A stretch of 62,000 bases of DNA from Gnetum montanum (GCA_015680685.1 MNCI01020931.1:337704-399703); one strand, 5' to 3'; positions 33,011 through 44,391 are shown, counted from the stretch's first letter. Notes: generated by a model not told the origin, from the sequence alone. A program made the numbers and translations.

Positions 33011-34250
33011 AGGGGTCAAGGAGGATAATAATCACATTAGGTCTCATACATTACACTTTTGAGAAGACATTGGGATCACACTTGGGCTCTCACTTGGAGA
33101 CATACTCGAGGTCTTGAGAAGAGCTTTGTAAAGAAATGGTGAACGATTGCTTGCAAGATGGCTTACTAGAATAAAGATTTCAGCCTCTTTGTCATGGTCC
33201 TATGAGTTATGCATTTCATTTTTTGTTTTGTTTAAATTGTTTAGCTAGTGGTTTAGATAGTATCATCCTTGGCAAGTAATTTTGGGATTTTTAGATTGCT
33301 CTTACTGTTCTTGTTGCCCGATAGAAATTTCTATTAAAATTTTGCCATAGAAGCGCTTGTGTTTAAAAGCCTTAAGAGCATTTTAGTAGTAAATTTCATT
33401 ATTGTGCAACGTGTGGGAACTGCTATTGGGATTGTTGTAAGAGAGCCTCTGTTTGTAGTCACGCCGTTGAACAATTCAGTAGTCGAGAGGGTTCAGAAAA
33501 TCTTTGGTATTTTGATGGGACCAGAATAGCTTCTTTTTATCTTTAAAGTAAATTTCTGTGGTATTTCAATCAGAAATTGTTAAGTCTTTTAAAGGTTGTG
33601 TTTAAATGCAATCGTTGACATCTATTATCTAGCCAAAATAGAGTCTCGTACGTGGTAGTTTACGCAGCAATTTTTGGTAGCATAATAGGATTTTCTTGAA
33701 GATATTGCTTGTTTGAGCCTTGGAAGTTTGAACAATTCGTAGATATTGAATTTGGAATAGCTTTATTGCGAAGTGTTTACTCGTGTCATTCTACCTTGTT
33801 TAAATATTTGAGGGCTACACAAATCTGCTTTCCTTTCTTTTCTATCTATTTCCATCAAATCTTGCTCTATTTCTAGTTTTCTTGTGGAACTATCTCTTTC
33901 TCTGGGGAAAATTAGGAGTAGATTTGCAGAGTTGTGCTCAAATGTTTTTGCAAAATTTTATTTGTTACAAGTCGGTATTATAAGGACCGTGTAGACTAGG
34001 CAGTTGAACAAAATAGGAAATTTTCAACAACTCACAGTACTTGGCAAAGTTGGCTGAATATCTTTAAAGTAAGTCATTTGTAGTTTACACGCAATGCAAT
34101 CATTACATTTCTCACAACCGCACGCCGCAATAGCACACACACATACTCACATTAACTACTGAGTTTATTTGGAGGTATCTGGGCCTTGGTGTTGCTAGAG
34201 ACCAGCATGCACCTAAATCCTATTCGAGAACACTCGTTGGCGGTCTCGTC

Positions 34251-35776
34251 CCAAACGGTCGCCAACAGTAATGTTCGTGGGTTGGTGTTGTGGTGCAAAC
34301 CCTTCAAGTAAAATTGGTGGCGATGTAGAAGGAGGTGAAGGATGAGAATATTGAAATTGAGGAGAAGCGTAAGGTACATGAGGTGGTGGTTGTGTTGAAG
34401 AGGATATGGGTTGATAGTACTTAGGAGAATGATAATAATGTGGTGAGATAGAGGATGTTGACCTGGTTGGAGAAGTAGGATGTTGGAATTGATATGCACT
34501 TGGGTTTGGATGGTATGAAGGGCGTGACCAGTTTGGGGGTGGACTCCCCCACGACTGGGATTGTTTCCATTGTGATCAAACATAGTATTTTTGTACAAAC
34601 TCTGGATGTAACATTCTTCCCCAATGCTCATGTAAATGTAACAAGATTGGGCATTGACCTTTGGGATGATCATATAGGCAAATGTTACATTGATATGTAT
34701 GATTGGTAGTTAAGTTCTTATTCTCTTCTATCCTTCTTTCTGCTTGTTTAAATGTGTTTTTTCTTGCTTCTTGGTTTGTCATGGTTCTATCTCTAACAAT
34801 GTTGGCGTATTCTCCACATTTTTCATGTATCCATTCCATCATCTTATTGATCTTTGCCTCAATTTCATCCAATGATTGTAGTACTGGCAAAGATGGTTCC
34901 ACCTCCTTGCGATGAGTTGATTTCTCCTCTTTATTATCATGGGCCCTTGTTGATTTAAGGTTTTGGGCCTATTGAGATTTTTCAATGTTCTTCCATTTGG
35001 CCATTTCTCCTTCTTCTTTTGCTAGCTTCTTAATAAGCTGTTGGAATAAATGGGTTTGTAGTTCATATAGTTGACCTAGAGCATACATCCCTAGGGTTTC
35101 CCTTGTTTCATTATGAAGCCCATCTATAATGTGATACATTGGCCTTTTCTCGGAGAACCCATGGCGTGGGCAGCTGTTTAACAATGCATAATATCTTTCT
35201 AAGGCCATGTCCAAGGGTTCATGTTGCCCCTATTTCCATTCTTGGATCTGTCTCCTCAAGGCTTACACTCTCACATAGGTTTGATATTTTTCATTGAAGA
35301 GTTCTACCATTGTCAGCCAATGTTGAATTGATTTTGGTTTTAGGGACCTATACCATACTTTTGCATGGCCAATGAGTGTTGTAGGAAAGAGCTTAAGTTT
35401 TTTGCCACCCATTATCAATGTTATTCCATACATAGGCATCATGGAAGGCTTGTAGATGATGTTGTAGTTCTAAATCATAGCATCCTAAAAACTTAGGAAA
35501 GTTGTTTAAATCAAGCCTGGGTAGATAGCTTTCCTTACGATGCTTGTAGGATATTCAAACAACCTCTTGTATATGTGTTAGGCTCGTAGTGGCCAACAGG
35601 GGTTCATCATCACTAGGTAGGTTATGCATTTGTGAGTTGGGATGATGTTGTCTTCATTTATGTACATAGGATACCCTTGCTTCAAATTGAGTACTCCAAA
35701 TTTTGTCTTCATCATTATATAATCCGTTGTTTCTCCAATGAATTGCATTATCATAGTCTTGAGAAAGAGGAGACAT
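34251..35776 (-). pseudogene. Element C gag (broken)
   Basis: The start at 35,776 (MSPLSQDYDNAIHW) leads to IWSTQFEARVSYVHK, matching B gag EDWSMPMQARISYVHH. The capsid-like domain includes MDMALERYYALLNSCPRHGF (35,214) and YHIIDGLHNETRETLGMYAL, the counterpart of LLHRCPSYALS and IINGLHNKTRETLRVYD in B. The zinc knuckle CNICLYDHPKGQC is at 34,689-34,651. A Pro/Ser/Tyr/His-rich tail (SPKYYQPISSSTQPPPHVPY) is then cut by the foreign insert. Frameshifts are present. Confidence 0.8.
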
Positions 35777-35889
35777 TGTTGTGAATCATGTGTGACTTAA
35801 GTGAGATTAATTTCTTTTCTAAAATATATATCATGAATACTTTGTTACAGTAATATTGTATGATGTAACTAATCTAGATAACTAGCACC

Positions 35890-35909
35890 GTCCCTGACAA
35901 CTATGCCAA
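35890..35909 (-). other. Primer-binding site of C
   Basis: Element sense TTGGCATAGTTGTCAGGGAC directly follows the LTR end. It is a tRNA-Asp-type site with a diverged centre. Confidence 0.65.
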
Positions 35910-36156
35910 TGATTAGTGGCGAGGTGCCCCTACACTCAACCACACAAATACGAGTGTTCACGCATGATCCAATCGAACTCCATAGATAGACTAGTTGTGA
36001 TATCTAGATAGTTACTCGTTGATCGTAGTTCATTGTCTTCCCACTTGGACTAGTATTTGCTTTGTCACATATGGTTTAGTCTAGAGTGAGATGTATGATG
36101 TGGTCCTAAACTAATGCTACTTCTAGAGGAAATGGAAAATAACTTTAATTAAACTA

Positions 36157-36217
<61 letters not shown>

Positions 36218-36858
36218 CTAACTAAGAGGAATTGGATGAAGAGAGTCTACGCTAATAGGAAAGGGGAGAAGAGAATCTAAGCTAGCCTATGTATGATGAG
36301 CATTCATTCCTTAATCATCCACACACATCTTGGACCTCATGTACTACCACTAGGATTACCAAGCGCATATCATAGGTACGCTACTAGGATACCAAGTAGT
36401 CACACTTAAATGCTCATGATTAAGTTGTACTCATTCCATGTTTAATAAGAGGGATAGGAAATGAGGGTGAGAGATATTAACTACGAAAGTAATAAATAAC
36501 AATAATAATTAAACAACTAAAACTAAGTGGATTCTGCAATGATGAAGTAATATCAATCTTTATTTTTGATCATGTGCACATCTAAGTATGTAACACTCAA
36601 ATAAAGGTGCCGTACAATTACAATCATCACACTGTGGGCATGCACTAGAAGAAAGGGTTGAGAAGAGCTAACAAAATTACTATAAAACTAACTGACTAAG
36701 ACTAATTTCTAACTTACTTTTCCATGTGCCCAATTGTGTATTTATAGGCTCACACAGGAACCACAATATCATGTACCTAATATCACTAACCAAGTTGCGA
36801 TATCGCGTATATGATATCAAGGGTCTGATATCGGAGCCTGAAAAATCATGGTTCATCA
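35910..36858 (-). repeat. Element C 5' LTR
   Basis: Plus-strand ends are TGATTAGTGG and GGTTCATCA. In element sense the U3 holds GATATC motifs (36,765-36,835) and the TATA box CCTATAAATAC (36,740-36,750). It contains a 54-base (GA)n tract at 36,162-36,215. Confidence 0.9.
36162..36215. repeat. (GA)n microsatellite in C 5' LTR
   Basis: About 27 GA units. The same place in the other LTR (25,396-25,410) has only 7-8 units. Confidence 0.95.
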
Positions 36859-37480
36859 AGTACTATAGTTTCTTGGATGGGTACAATGGATATAATTAGA
36901 TTTTCATTTCACCTAAGGACAAGGAGAAAACAACATTCACTAGTCCATGGGGAACGTTTGCCTACAAACAGATGTCATTTGGTCTTTGCAATGCACTTGC
37001 TACCTTCCAAAGACTTGTGCTTAGTATCTTTTAGAAGTAAATTAAAAATGGCATTGAGGTATTCATGGATGATTTTTCAACTTACAAGCTATACTTTAAA
37101 CAAGAATTGAATTGGTTAGAGTAGGTATTGAAGAGATGTGTGGAAACCAATCTTAAGTTCAATTGGTAGAAGAGCCACCTCATGGTCTAGGATGGCATAG
37201 TATTTGGACAAAAAATCTCTCAAAAGGATATTGAAGTAGATCTTGACAAAATTTGAGTCATACAAAGCATCATTGAAAGGCCACAAATAGTAAAAGATGT
37301 TAGATCATTTTTGGGCTGCATTGGATACTATTGAAGATTCATCGAGAATTTCTCAAAAATTGCAAAATCGCTAGGGGAACTTACTAAGAATGATGTACCC
37401 TTTGAATTGATAAACTTCTATGAAAAAACATATGAAACTCTAAAGTAAAAACTTAGTGAGACACTGTTCCTTCAATTTTT
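36859..37480 (+). pseudogene. Element B reverse transcriptase, 3' part
   Basis: Resumes after element C with YSFLDGYNGYN, then FTSPWGTFAYKQMSFGLCNA, ATFQRLVLSIF and VFMDDFSTYKLYFKQELNWL with the FMDD catalytic motif intact. Connection blocks (SFLGCIGYY, RFIENFSKIAKSLGELTKND) follow. Stops are mostly TAG/TAA where relatives have Gln. Confidence 0.88.
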
Positions 37481-37489
37481 AGACTAGCT

Positions 37490-37930
37490 AATGCCTTTTC
37501 ACATCATGAATGATGCTTCTAATTACACACTCTGGATTGGTCAAAGCCTTTTCACATCATGACCGATGCATCCAATTACACACTTGGTGCAGTACTAACC
37601 TAGCTAGATGATCAAAATTAACCATATTATATAGACTATACTAGCAGAAGCATCACTAGAGCATAACTAAACTACACCACAATAGAAAAGGAGCTAATGG
37701 TCATGGTTTTCACATTGGAAAAGTTTTGCTATTATGTGCTAAGGTATGAGATATATGTCCATATTGATCACAGTGCCATTTGATTTCTTATGAATAAACT
37801 AGTGCTTAGTATTAGGGTGATTAGATGGATCATTATCTTGCAAGAGTTTGACATTACAATGATCGATAAAAAGGAAATAGAAAATGTGGTAGCCAATCAT
37901 CTATCAAGACTAAGGTGGGATATATAGGAT
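37490..37930 (+). pseudogene. Element B RNase H region (broken)
   Basis: PFHIMNDASNYTL near 37,495 is followed by a local duplication of about 60 bp (TTTTCACATCATGA appears at 37,497 and 37,549). The NYTTIEKELMVMVFTLEKF block follows near 37,668, and VVANHLSRLRW ends the domain near 37,917. Frameshifted by the duplication. Confidence 0.75.
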
Positions 37931-38189
37931 CAAGTAGAATCTATGTCTGACTAGTTCCCTGATGAGAACCTATTTACCAAAATAGTGAAGGTTGTGAATC
38001 CAATAGGGGAGTTATGGACAATAGAATATCTTACCTATCTATCAACATAAGAGATTCATACTAATTGGAGCAAGAAACCAAGAGAGCAAGTCCTTAATAG
38101 AGCCAAAAGGTATATGGAAATCAATGGAAATTTGTACAAGATTTGTGTAGATGCGCTAGTTAGATGGTGTGTGCTAGAGGATGACTAAT

Positions 38190-39290
38190 AAAGAATCTTA
38201 CAGGATGCCCATGAAGGTTCTTGTGGTGGCCACTATATAGGATGTAGAATGACACTCAAATTATTGATGCAATGCTACTTTTGGCCCACATTATTTAAAG
38301 ATGCTTACAATTTTGCACAATGTTGTGAATAATGCCAAAGGGATGGAGGAATAATGACAAAAAATGAGGTGCCACAACACTAGATATAACCACTTAAGCC
38401 ATTCAACATATGGGGAATTGATTTCATGGGATCCATTACACCAATGTCAAATGAAAAAGCATATATCATTTTGACTAGATTATTGCACAAAGTGGGTAGA
38501 GGTAGTAGTATTTAAAGATTGTACAACCAAAATAGCTATCAAATTCTTTCAACAACATGTGGTGAATAGATTTGGAGTATCTAGAATGCTCATACTAGAT
38601 AATGGAACTCACTTCACTTGTGTTACATTCAAAAAGCTCATGTAACAATTTGAGGTGAATCATAAGCTAACAACACCATATCATCCCCAAGCTAATGGTC
38701 AAGCCAAAGTAACTAACCAAGAGATTACTAGGATACTTACAAGAATAGTTAGTATTTAGGAAAGACTAGAGCACCAAATTGAATGATGCTCTATGGGCCT
38801 ATACAAAAACTTGGAAACTACCTATAGGATACTTTTCATACAAGTTAGTCTATGGTAGTTGGCAACACTTCCAATCTAGCTAAAGCTCCACACTTTAGCT
38901 ACTGCTAGTCAAGTTGAGCTGAGCTTAGCTCAATGAGAATACCTCATGAACCTAAATCTTTTAGAAGAAAATAGGCTTGTAACACTTATGAGCAATGAGT
39001 TCCAAAAATGATGCTCCAAACTAAGGCACGATACACAGATAAGACAAGTAACTATACAACTAGAAGATAAGGTCCTTTATTATATCCTAATCATCTACCC
39101 CAAAAGGCCAAATTTTAGACACTTTTGGGAGGGACCATACATTGTTCAAGCCACTTATCCATCAAGTGCCTTACATATCTACCATCCATCCTATACACAG
39201 AAGCTCATTCTTGCTAATGTCTAACAAGTCAAATTCTACTATGAATATCCCAAGGAAACTACTCAATTTCTACACCAACCTTCTACTTGT
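38190..39290 (+). pseudogene. Element B integrase (broken)
   Basis: H2C2 region: QDAHEGSCGGHYIGCR and QCCE(stop)CQRDGG (38,200-38,345). Core: FNIWGIDFMGSITPMSNEKA with the first Asp intact, then a frameshift, TKWVEVVVF, then MLILDNGTHFTCVTFKKLM with the second Asp intact, then NGQAKVTNQEITRILTRIV, where the third catalytic residue is Lys. The C-terminal part has YFSYKLVYGSWQHFQS. It ends near 39,290. Confidence 0.82.
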
Positions 39291-39299
39291 TCTCTCTTT

Positions 39300-40864
39300 C
39301 ATTTGACTATTACTAATGATAGTCATGGAAGTGTCCATTTGAACATGTAGGTACTTTAATAAGTTTTTTACTTTCTTTTTACTTTTTCATTTTCTTGAAT
39401 TTTTCCTATTCTTTTCTAGCTTTTAATTCTTAATATTTTTCCCATCCTCTGACAAATTTTCAATTCATTGATAAATTTTCATTTTTTTTACCTTTTCCAT
39501 TTTTACTATCTTTTATAATTTTTCATGCTTTATTTTCATTACACCTATAAATATTAATAAAAAATTAAGAATAATGCAAGATGTAGTCTCAAATAAGGTG
39601 AAGCCTTCTCTATGTTATTGAGTTATAAGGAACTGATTACTTGTATAGTGAGACCACAACATCTGTTCACTCATTTTAATAATAAGAGGTTCTTACCATG
39701 ATATTCTTTCTCATCAAAAAACCAAGAATAAACTTGTGATCATTATGATTGGACAAAAAAGTAAAGAACTAGGTGGGAATGTGAAGGGTGTGACATCAAG
39801 GGGATTTGTGGAATCTCTTGGATCACTACTGTATGTTCTATCATGTTGATATGCTTGTAATTATATCCTTGTAGATCTAATGAAAAATTGGAGTAAGAGT
39901 AAAAAAAGTGCTGCCTTACCATGTCACTAGAAAGACATGCACCCATGTCTAAAGGTAATCCTCTGGTAAGGTTAACATAGATTAAAAATAAAACTCATGC
40001 ACAAAATAAATTTATGGTGGTTCCACTGGAAAGACATGTTACCCATGCCTAAAGGTACATGGCTTCTTAGGAATTTCAAAATAATAATAATAATCAATTA
40101 CATTAAAGAAATTACATTGAAAACATGCCAAGTGATAATACTCCCTATAACAGTAATAGTCTTATGGTTGTGAATCTAAGAGGTGAAAACAATGCGATGT
40201 CACTCGATAGTGGTTTGGACTTGGTTTGAATCTTGGACATAAAGGCTAATGATTAATTTAACCACTAATAAAACACAAGGATTTATTATGCCCATGGTAA
40301 GTAACCTCACGTCCTGATTTCTGCAATTCTTTCTGAAACCCATATCACCTCATTGTACAATTGATCATCACTTATGATTTTGTGTAATATAGTATAATTT
40401 TTCCAATTTAGTAATACTAACATGTGTGTTTTTCTAAATAGGTATGCATTATATTCAACTCCTTTAGTGGATAAGGACACTTAAGCATGGTTATATATGG
40501 GCATTAAGGGCTAGAGGCTCCTTTGGGAAGGACCCACTTGTATAACTATTGTATCCTATACTTGGACAATGATTCCACATCCTTGTGCCTTCCAAAACAC
40601 TAAATTATTCAATAAATATTTTCCTTAACATCCAATAACTCTGTTTCTATGTCGAAGAATTTATTCCCTTCTTATTCACCCCATATATGCTCAATAAAGT
40701 TTCGTAGCTTCAGATTCCTTTATTATGAACTTTCAATAATAAAGTTTCATAATAGGAGCATCATTTCCACTCCAAGACCCTTTAAACATGTTTCATATCT
40801 TCCAAATAGTTGATTCAACTCATTTTTCCAAAAAATCTCAAGAAAAATTTGCAAATTTTAACAA
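39300..40864 (+). other. Element B post-pol untranslated region
   Basis: About 1.5 kb without coding potential. It includes a weak internal PPT-like site (GATAGTCATGGAAG near 39,318), an inverted match to C around 39,743-40,080 and the conserved GGGAAGGACCCACTTGTAT block at 40,527-40,545. Confidence 0.6.
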
Positions 40865-40954
40865 TGATATTGTAGTTCCGATATCAAAGGACATTTGATA
40901 TCAGATCTCCAATATATAATATCTAATATTATGCACATAAAAATATATATATAT
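40865..40954 (+). promoter_or_regulatory. Internal promoter-like block of B (GATATC cluster + TATA)
   Basis: TGATATTGTAGTTCCGATAT at 40,864 opens the cluster, followed by TTGATATCAGATC, then an AATATATAATATC stretch and AAAATATATATATATTG (about 40,939-40,955). The aORF ATG lies about 516 bp downstream. The same cluster-then-TATA order occurs in B's LTR (44,450-44,533). Confidence 0.5.
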
Positions 40955-41194
40955 TGTGCCAAAATTAACAAAATTTTTGCCATTCTTCATTTGCAAAAAG
41001 GGAGGTTTTTGCTTTTCTTCTTGAGAGCTTTGGTTTTCTAGATTCCCTACGCCATATCTTGTATACTATAACTTTGATTTTCATGATTTTCAAATCTATT
41101 TGATCTTGGAGTACTTATCTTAGTTGTGGGGGTGTAGCAAGGAAAATCTAAGCAAAATTTTTAGAATTTCTAATGCCTAGAAGGTGTTATAGGG

Positions 41195-41457
41195 GTAAGT
41201 TCAAAGGAGATAACAAGAATTTTTAAAGAAAATCACCCATATTAAGGCCAAAATCACTTTAATAGGACTCCTAATTAACCATATCAATTATTTTAAGCCA
41301 CAGGAAAGCACTAATGGGGTTATGTTTTTGAAGATTTTCTAACTCTGCAATCATAATGAACTAAGAACTTGATATAACTAAGGGTATGAGTAAGGTATTG
41401 AACTGTTACAAATTTATGAGAATACTCTTGTAATTCCAAACCCTTGATTGATTGCAG
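41195..41457 (+). other. Candidate intron directly upstream of B aORF
   Basis: The donor ATAGGG|GTAAGT is at 41,195. The acceptor GATTGATTGCAG ends at 41,457, and the ATG begins at the next base. Length is 263 bp. Confidence 0.55.
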
Positions 41458-44190
41458 ATGGCCCCAAAAAGAGGAGCACAAGGTGAACTACCACAAGTTG
41501 CAAGCAAGAGGCCTAGAGGTCATGGAAGAGGTCGAATAGGAGAACAAACCTCACAAGTAGAACATGCAAAGCAAGAGGCTCAATTGTTTAGTATCCATCA
41601 ATACACTCCTAACACAGAGCACTCTGCCTAGGTAGAGGTAGGAGTTCCTCCCATGCTAGAACAAGGACAATGGATTATGCTATCACAAAAATGCCTTCAG
41701 GTAATCTGAGAAAAATCAATCATGACCATAGTCATTGTGGAGTTAAACTTTGATCCATTCATGGAATTTTCTCCTAATGCAGTAAAGGCACAAATTCAAG
41801 CATCACCATTATGGCCAACACTCTTAAATAGTGGAGAATGATACTTAGGAGAAACTTATCAGTTTTGACATAATCAATAAGTAAATGCCACAGTTAGAAT
41901 TGAAGGAGTCTTAGTCTCCTATTCAATAAAGGAGATTTTCCAAGCTCTAAATATACCCACTGAAGGGGTAAAGGTGGCACAATTATCCACTAGATCTGAT
42001 ACTAATACAAGAAAATTGTGGTTGCAACGAGCCTATGGAAAAGATGATAAAGAATACAATGAATTAATTGCTAAAGAATGGATCAATTTTAAAATCAACA
42101 CATATCACCTATTCCCAACTAAAAGGCTCAATAGAATTTCAACCTATGAGGCTCAAGGAAGTGCTATTCTAATGGGAAACTAGAATGCAAACATTTCCCA
42201 CCTTTACTTCCTTGAAATCCAAAGGCAATTTGAAGAAAAGAAGATATGAAAGTTGACACTTCCATTTTCTTGTCTCATTAGAAGGCTTTGTAGATAAGCT
42301 GACATCCTAGGATACACCAATGATGTACTTAAGAAGGCTCAGAATGCCTCATACATTGAAATGCTCAAACTAACACTTCCAAAGAAGGACCAAGTGGAAA
42401 TACAAATAGGCACTAAGGAAGCCACCCAAACCACTAAGTAATAGTAGCAAGCTGGGACTAGTGGCTAGCAGCAAGAATAATAGAAATAGTAGTAACAAGA
42501 ATAGCAGTAGCAGCAAGTTCCACCACCAGTGCCATTAGATTACTGACTATCGATGCGTCATTTATAGAAAATTGCATAAACCATAAGTTGAGGATCACAT
42601 GAAGAGGCCAACATTTATAAATTCATCAATAGTGTTGTCAAACCCATAGCTTCCATAGAACCTACTAATGTACAAATTTCATTGCAGTTAGGAGGAGGGG
42701 ATGAATGATCACAATAGATCTTAGGGGATGATACATCATTGCAAGTGGTGCTAGAGACTGGAGAAGGAGCCATTGTTGTGGTTATGTAGCACTAGGATGT
42801 AGTGGGAGTAGCATAAGTGATCACTGATCACATAAAGGAATCATTTAATGTACATGTTATGTCACTAGTTAATCTTACTAGAACTAGAGATGTCCAAATG
42901 TTAGTTGGTACATCAATGACTCTTGCTGATCATGAGGATATATTGGATAGACTACTGTAGATGGGACAAGTGATGCAAAATCTCTTTGACATCCCTAGTG
43001 ATGTCACTGTAGTATAGGTAGAACTAATAGCCACCAAAGAAAGACTAGTCATGGCAGAAACTAGGGCAAAGCATGTAAAAAATGAAGTTTATAGATTACA
43101 ATAAGAGGTTGCAACCCTGAGGGCTAAACAAAGGAATAATACTTAGTTTATTGCAATTGACTAGTTGGAATAGTTTAGAATAGAACAAATCAATCACCTC
43201 ATAGAGGATAACAAGCAAGTTGAGAATGAAAAGGAGAATGCGGTGTGGGATGCCTTAGTGGCTAAAGCCCAAACATAGCTGATTGTAGATAATACAAGGT
43301 TGAACAATGTGGAGAAGCAAAAAAAACATCCCTGAAGAAAGTATCCACCCATGAAGAGAACAATTGGTGAGGGTCAACCAGGATATGAGTCACCTTGCAT
43401 GAGAAAAAAGAACCCTTTCTATGGAGGAGGTATGTGTAATTTGACAAAAGTTAGTAATTGAAATAAGTGCATCACAAAATGAAGTGAAGAGGTATGAAAG
43501 GCTCAAGGAACATCTCTATGATCAAGTGGACATGTATAAGAAAATAAATGATAAAGAACTCCAGATGACTAAAGCCTAGATTAACTCCATTTTAGCACAA
43601 AATCCAAATTGGCAACCTATCTTGGATAGCATGACCCATGTCCACCAAGAAAAAATAAAAAATAAAGACTTGTAGATTGAGGACCTTACTAAATACATGG
43701 GGTTAGCAAACCTACAATGTGCTAAATTAGCCATGTTAATAACAGGCAGGCCCAGAAACGGGTTGGAACAAGTAGTGGTCACATATGCATTTTATGAGAA
43801 GGAACTTGCCAATTAGAAAGACACTTTGTAAAAACTGTACATTGAAAATTCAGAACTAGAAGTAGTTAAGGCTAACTACCAAGGCCAAAAAGGTGTTGCA
43901 ACAAACCTAGATAGACATATGATAGATTATCAAGAGTTGAAAATGAAGGCCAAGGCATTGGAGGAGGAAAGGAGATAGTTTATGACATGCTATGTGAAAG
44001 CAAATCAAATGTTCTCACAACTTCCATGTCTATGGGATGTACCTATTCCATCACACATTTCTTAATCACCTTAGATGGTACATGATCCCTAAATGAAGCA
44101 AAAAAAATTGTAGGGGCTCCTGAACAGATACAAATTCCAGAAATCTAATGACAAGGGAAAGTAACCAATGGAAGAGCACCACCACTAGGC
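41458..44190 (+). pseudogene. Element B additional ORF (aORF), broken
   Basis: About 900 codons long, interrupted mainly by TAG/TAA. The N-terminus is basic (MAPKRGAQGELPQVASKRPR then GHGRGR), possibly nuclear-targeting or RNA-binding. The globular domain covers about codons 95-310: FDPFMEFSPNAVKAQIQASP, then LWPTLLNSGEWYLGETYQF, AQLSTRSDTNTRK, FKINTYHLFPTKRLN, LYFLEIQRQFEEKKI, LIRRLCR and ILGYTNDVLKKAQN. A Gln/Ser-rich linker (42,430-42,530) is followed by a long charged, coiled-coil-like region (43,000-44,000), for example MSHLA, LVIEISASQNEVKRYERLKE and MKAKALEEERR. It ends near a PMEEHHH block (44,168). It sits between pol and the 3' LTR, where Athila-type elements carry an env-like ORF. 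No signal peptide or transmembrane segment is evident. The family is uncertain: PF20167-like by motif pattern. Confidence 0.75.
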
Positions 44191-44391
44191 ACTACTTAGG
44201 CTACATTGAGATCTTCAAATTTATTTTGTTTTTTTCCATTTTTTCATTGTCACACAATTGTATAAAATTTTTATAAAACATCATTGCAACATTTAGAATC
44301 ATGTAAATAGTAAGTCGGTCATGTTAAGTCAAATCTACTCCCAATTTTGTGAAGGACTTTATCCTCATTTTTTTAAAACTTGATGATGAAT

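Larger units (their letters stand above)
30960..34250. other. Foreign insert within C gag tail
   Basis: About 3.3 kb with a different texture from the surrounding element: higher GC in 31,140-32,600 and no similarity to A, B or D. It carries a PPR-like gene fragment (plus strand), a (TA)n tract (32,634-32,652), a promoter-like LTR-ish region (32,690-33,200) and a hairpin-forming sequence near its left side (31,045-31,091). Precise borders and target duplication are not resolved. 33,200-34,130 shows no coding region; it resembles LTR or leader sequence of an unknown element. Confidence 0.55.
25144..36858 (-). mobile_element. Element C: pol-less relative of B on the minus strand, nested in B RT
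   Basis: LTRs of 907 bp (25,144-26,050) and 949 bp (35,910-36,858) flank a 9.9-kb interior. Target duplication AGTAT (25,139-25,143) and AGTAC (36,859-36,863) differs by one base. In element sense the order is: LTR, primer site, gag, a foreign insert, gag tail, internal polypurine-like site, untranslated region, internal promoter-like block, aORF, PPT, LTR. No protease, RT, RNase H or integrase is seen in any frame: the gag tail passes straight to the sequence that follows pol in A and D. C would have needed enzymes from a relative such as B or D. Confidence 0.85.

Noticed and set aside
34251-34673. 173-codon minus-strand frame as an independent gene
   Set aside because: It is a frameshifted reading of the C gag tail; the neighbouring frame gives the Pro/Ser/Tyr-rich tail seen in A, B and D.
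36877-37110. 77-codon plus-strand frame
   Set aside because: Out of frame with element B RT, which occupies this stretch (GTFAYKQMSFGLCNA, VFMDDF).
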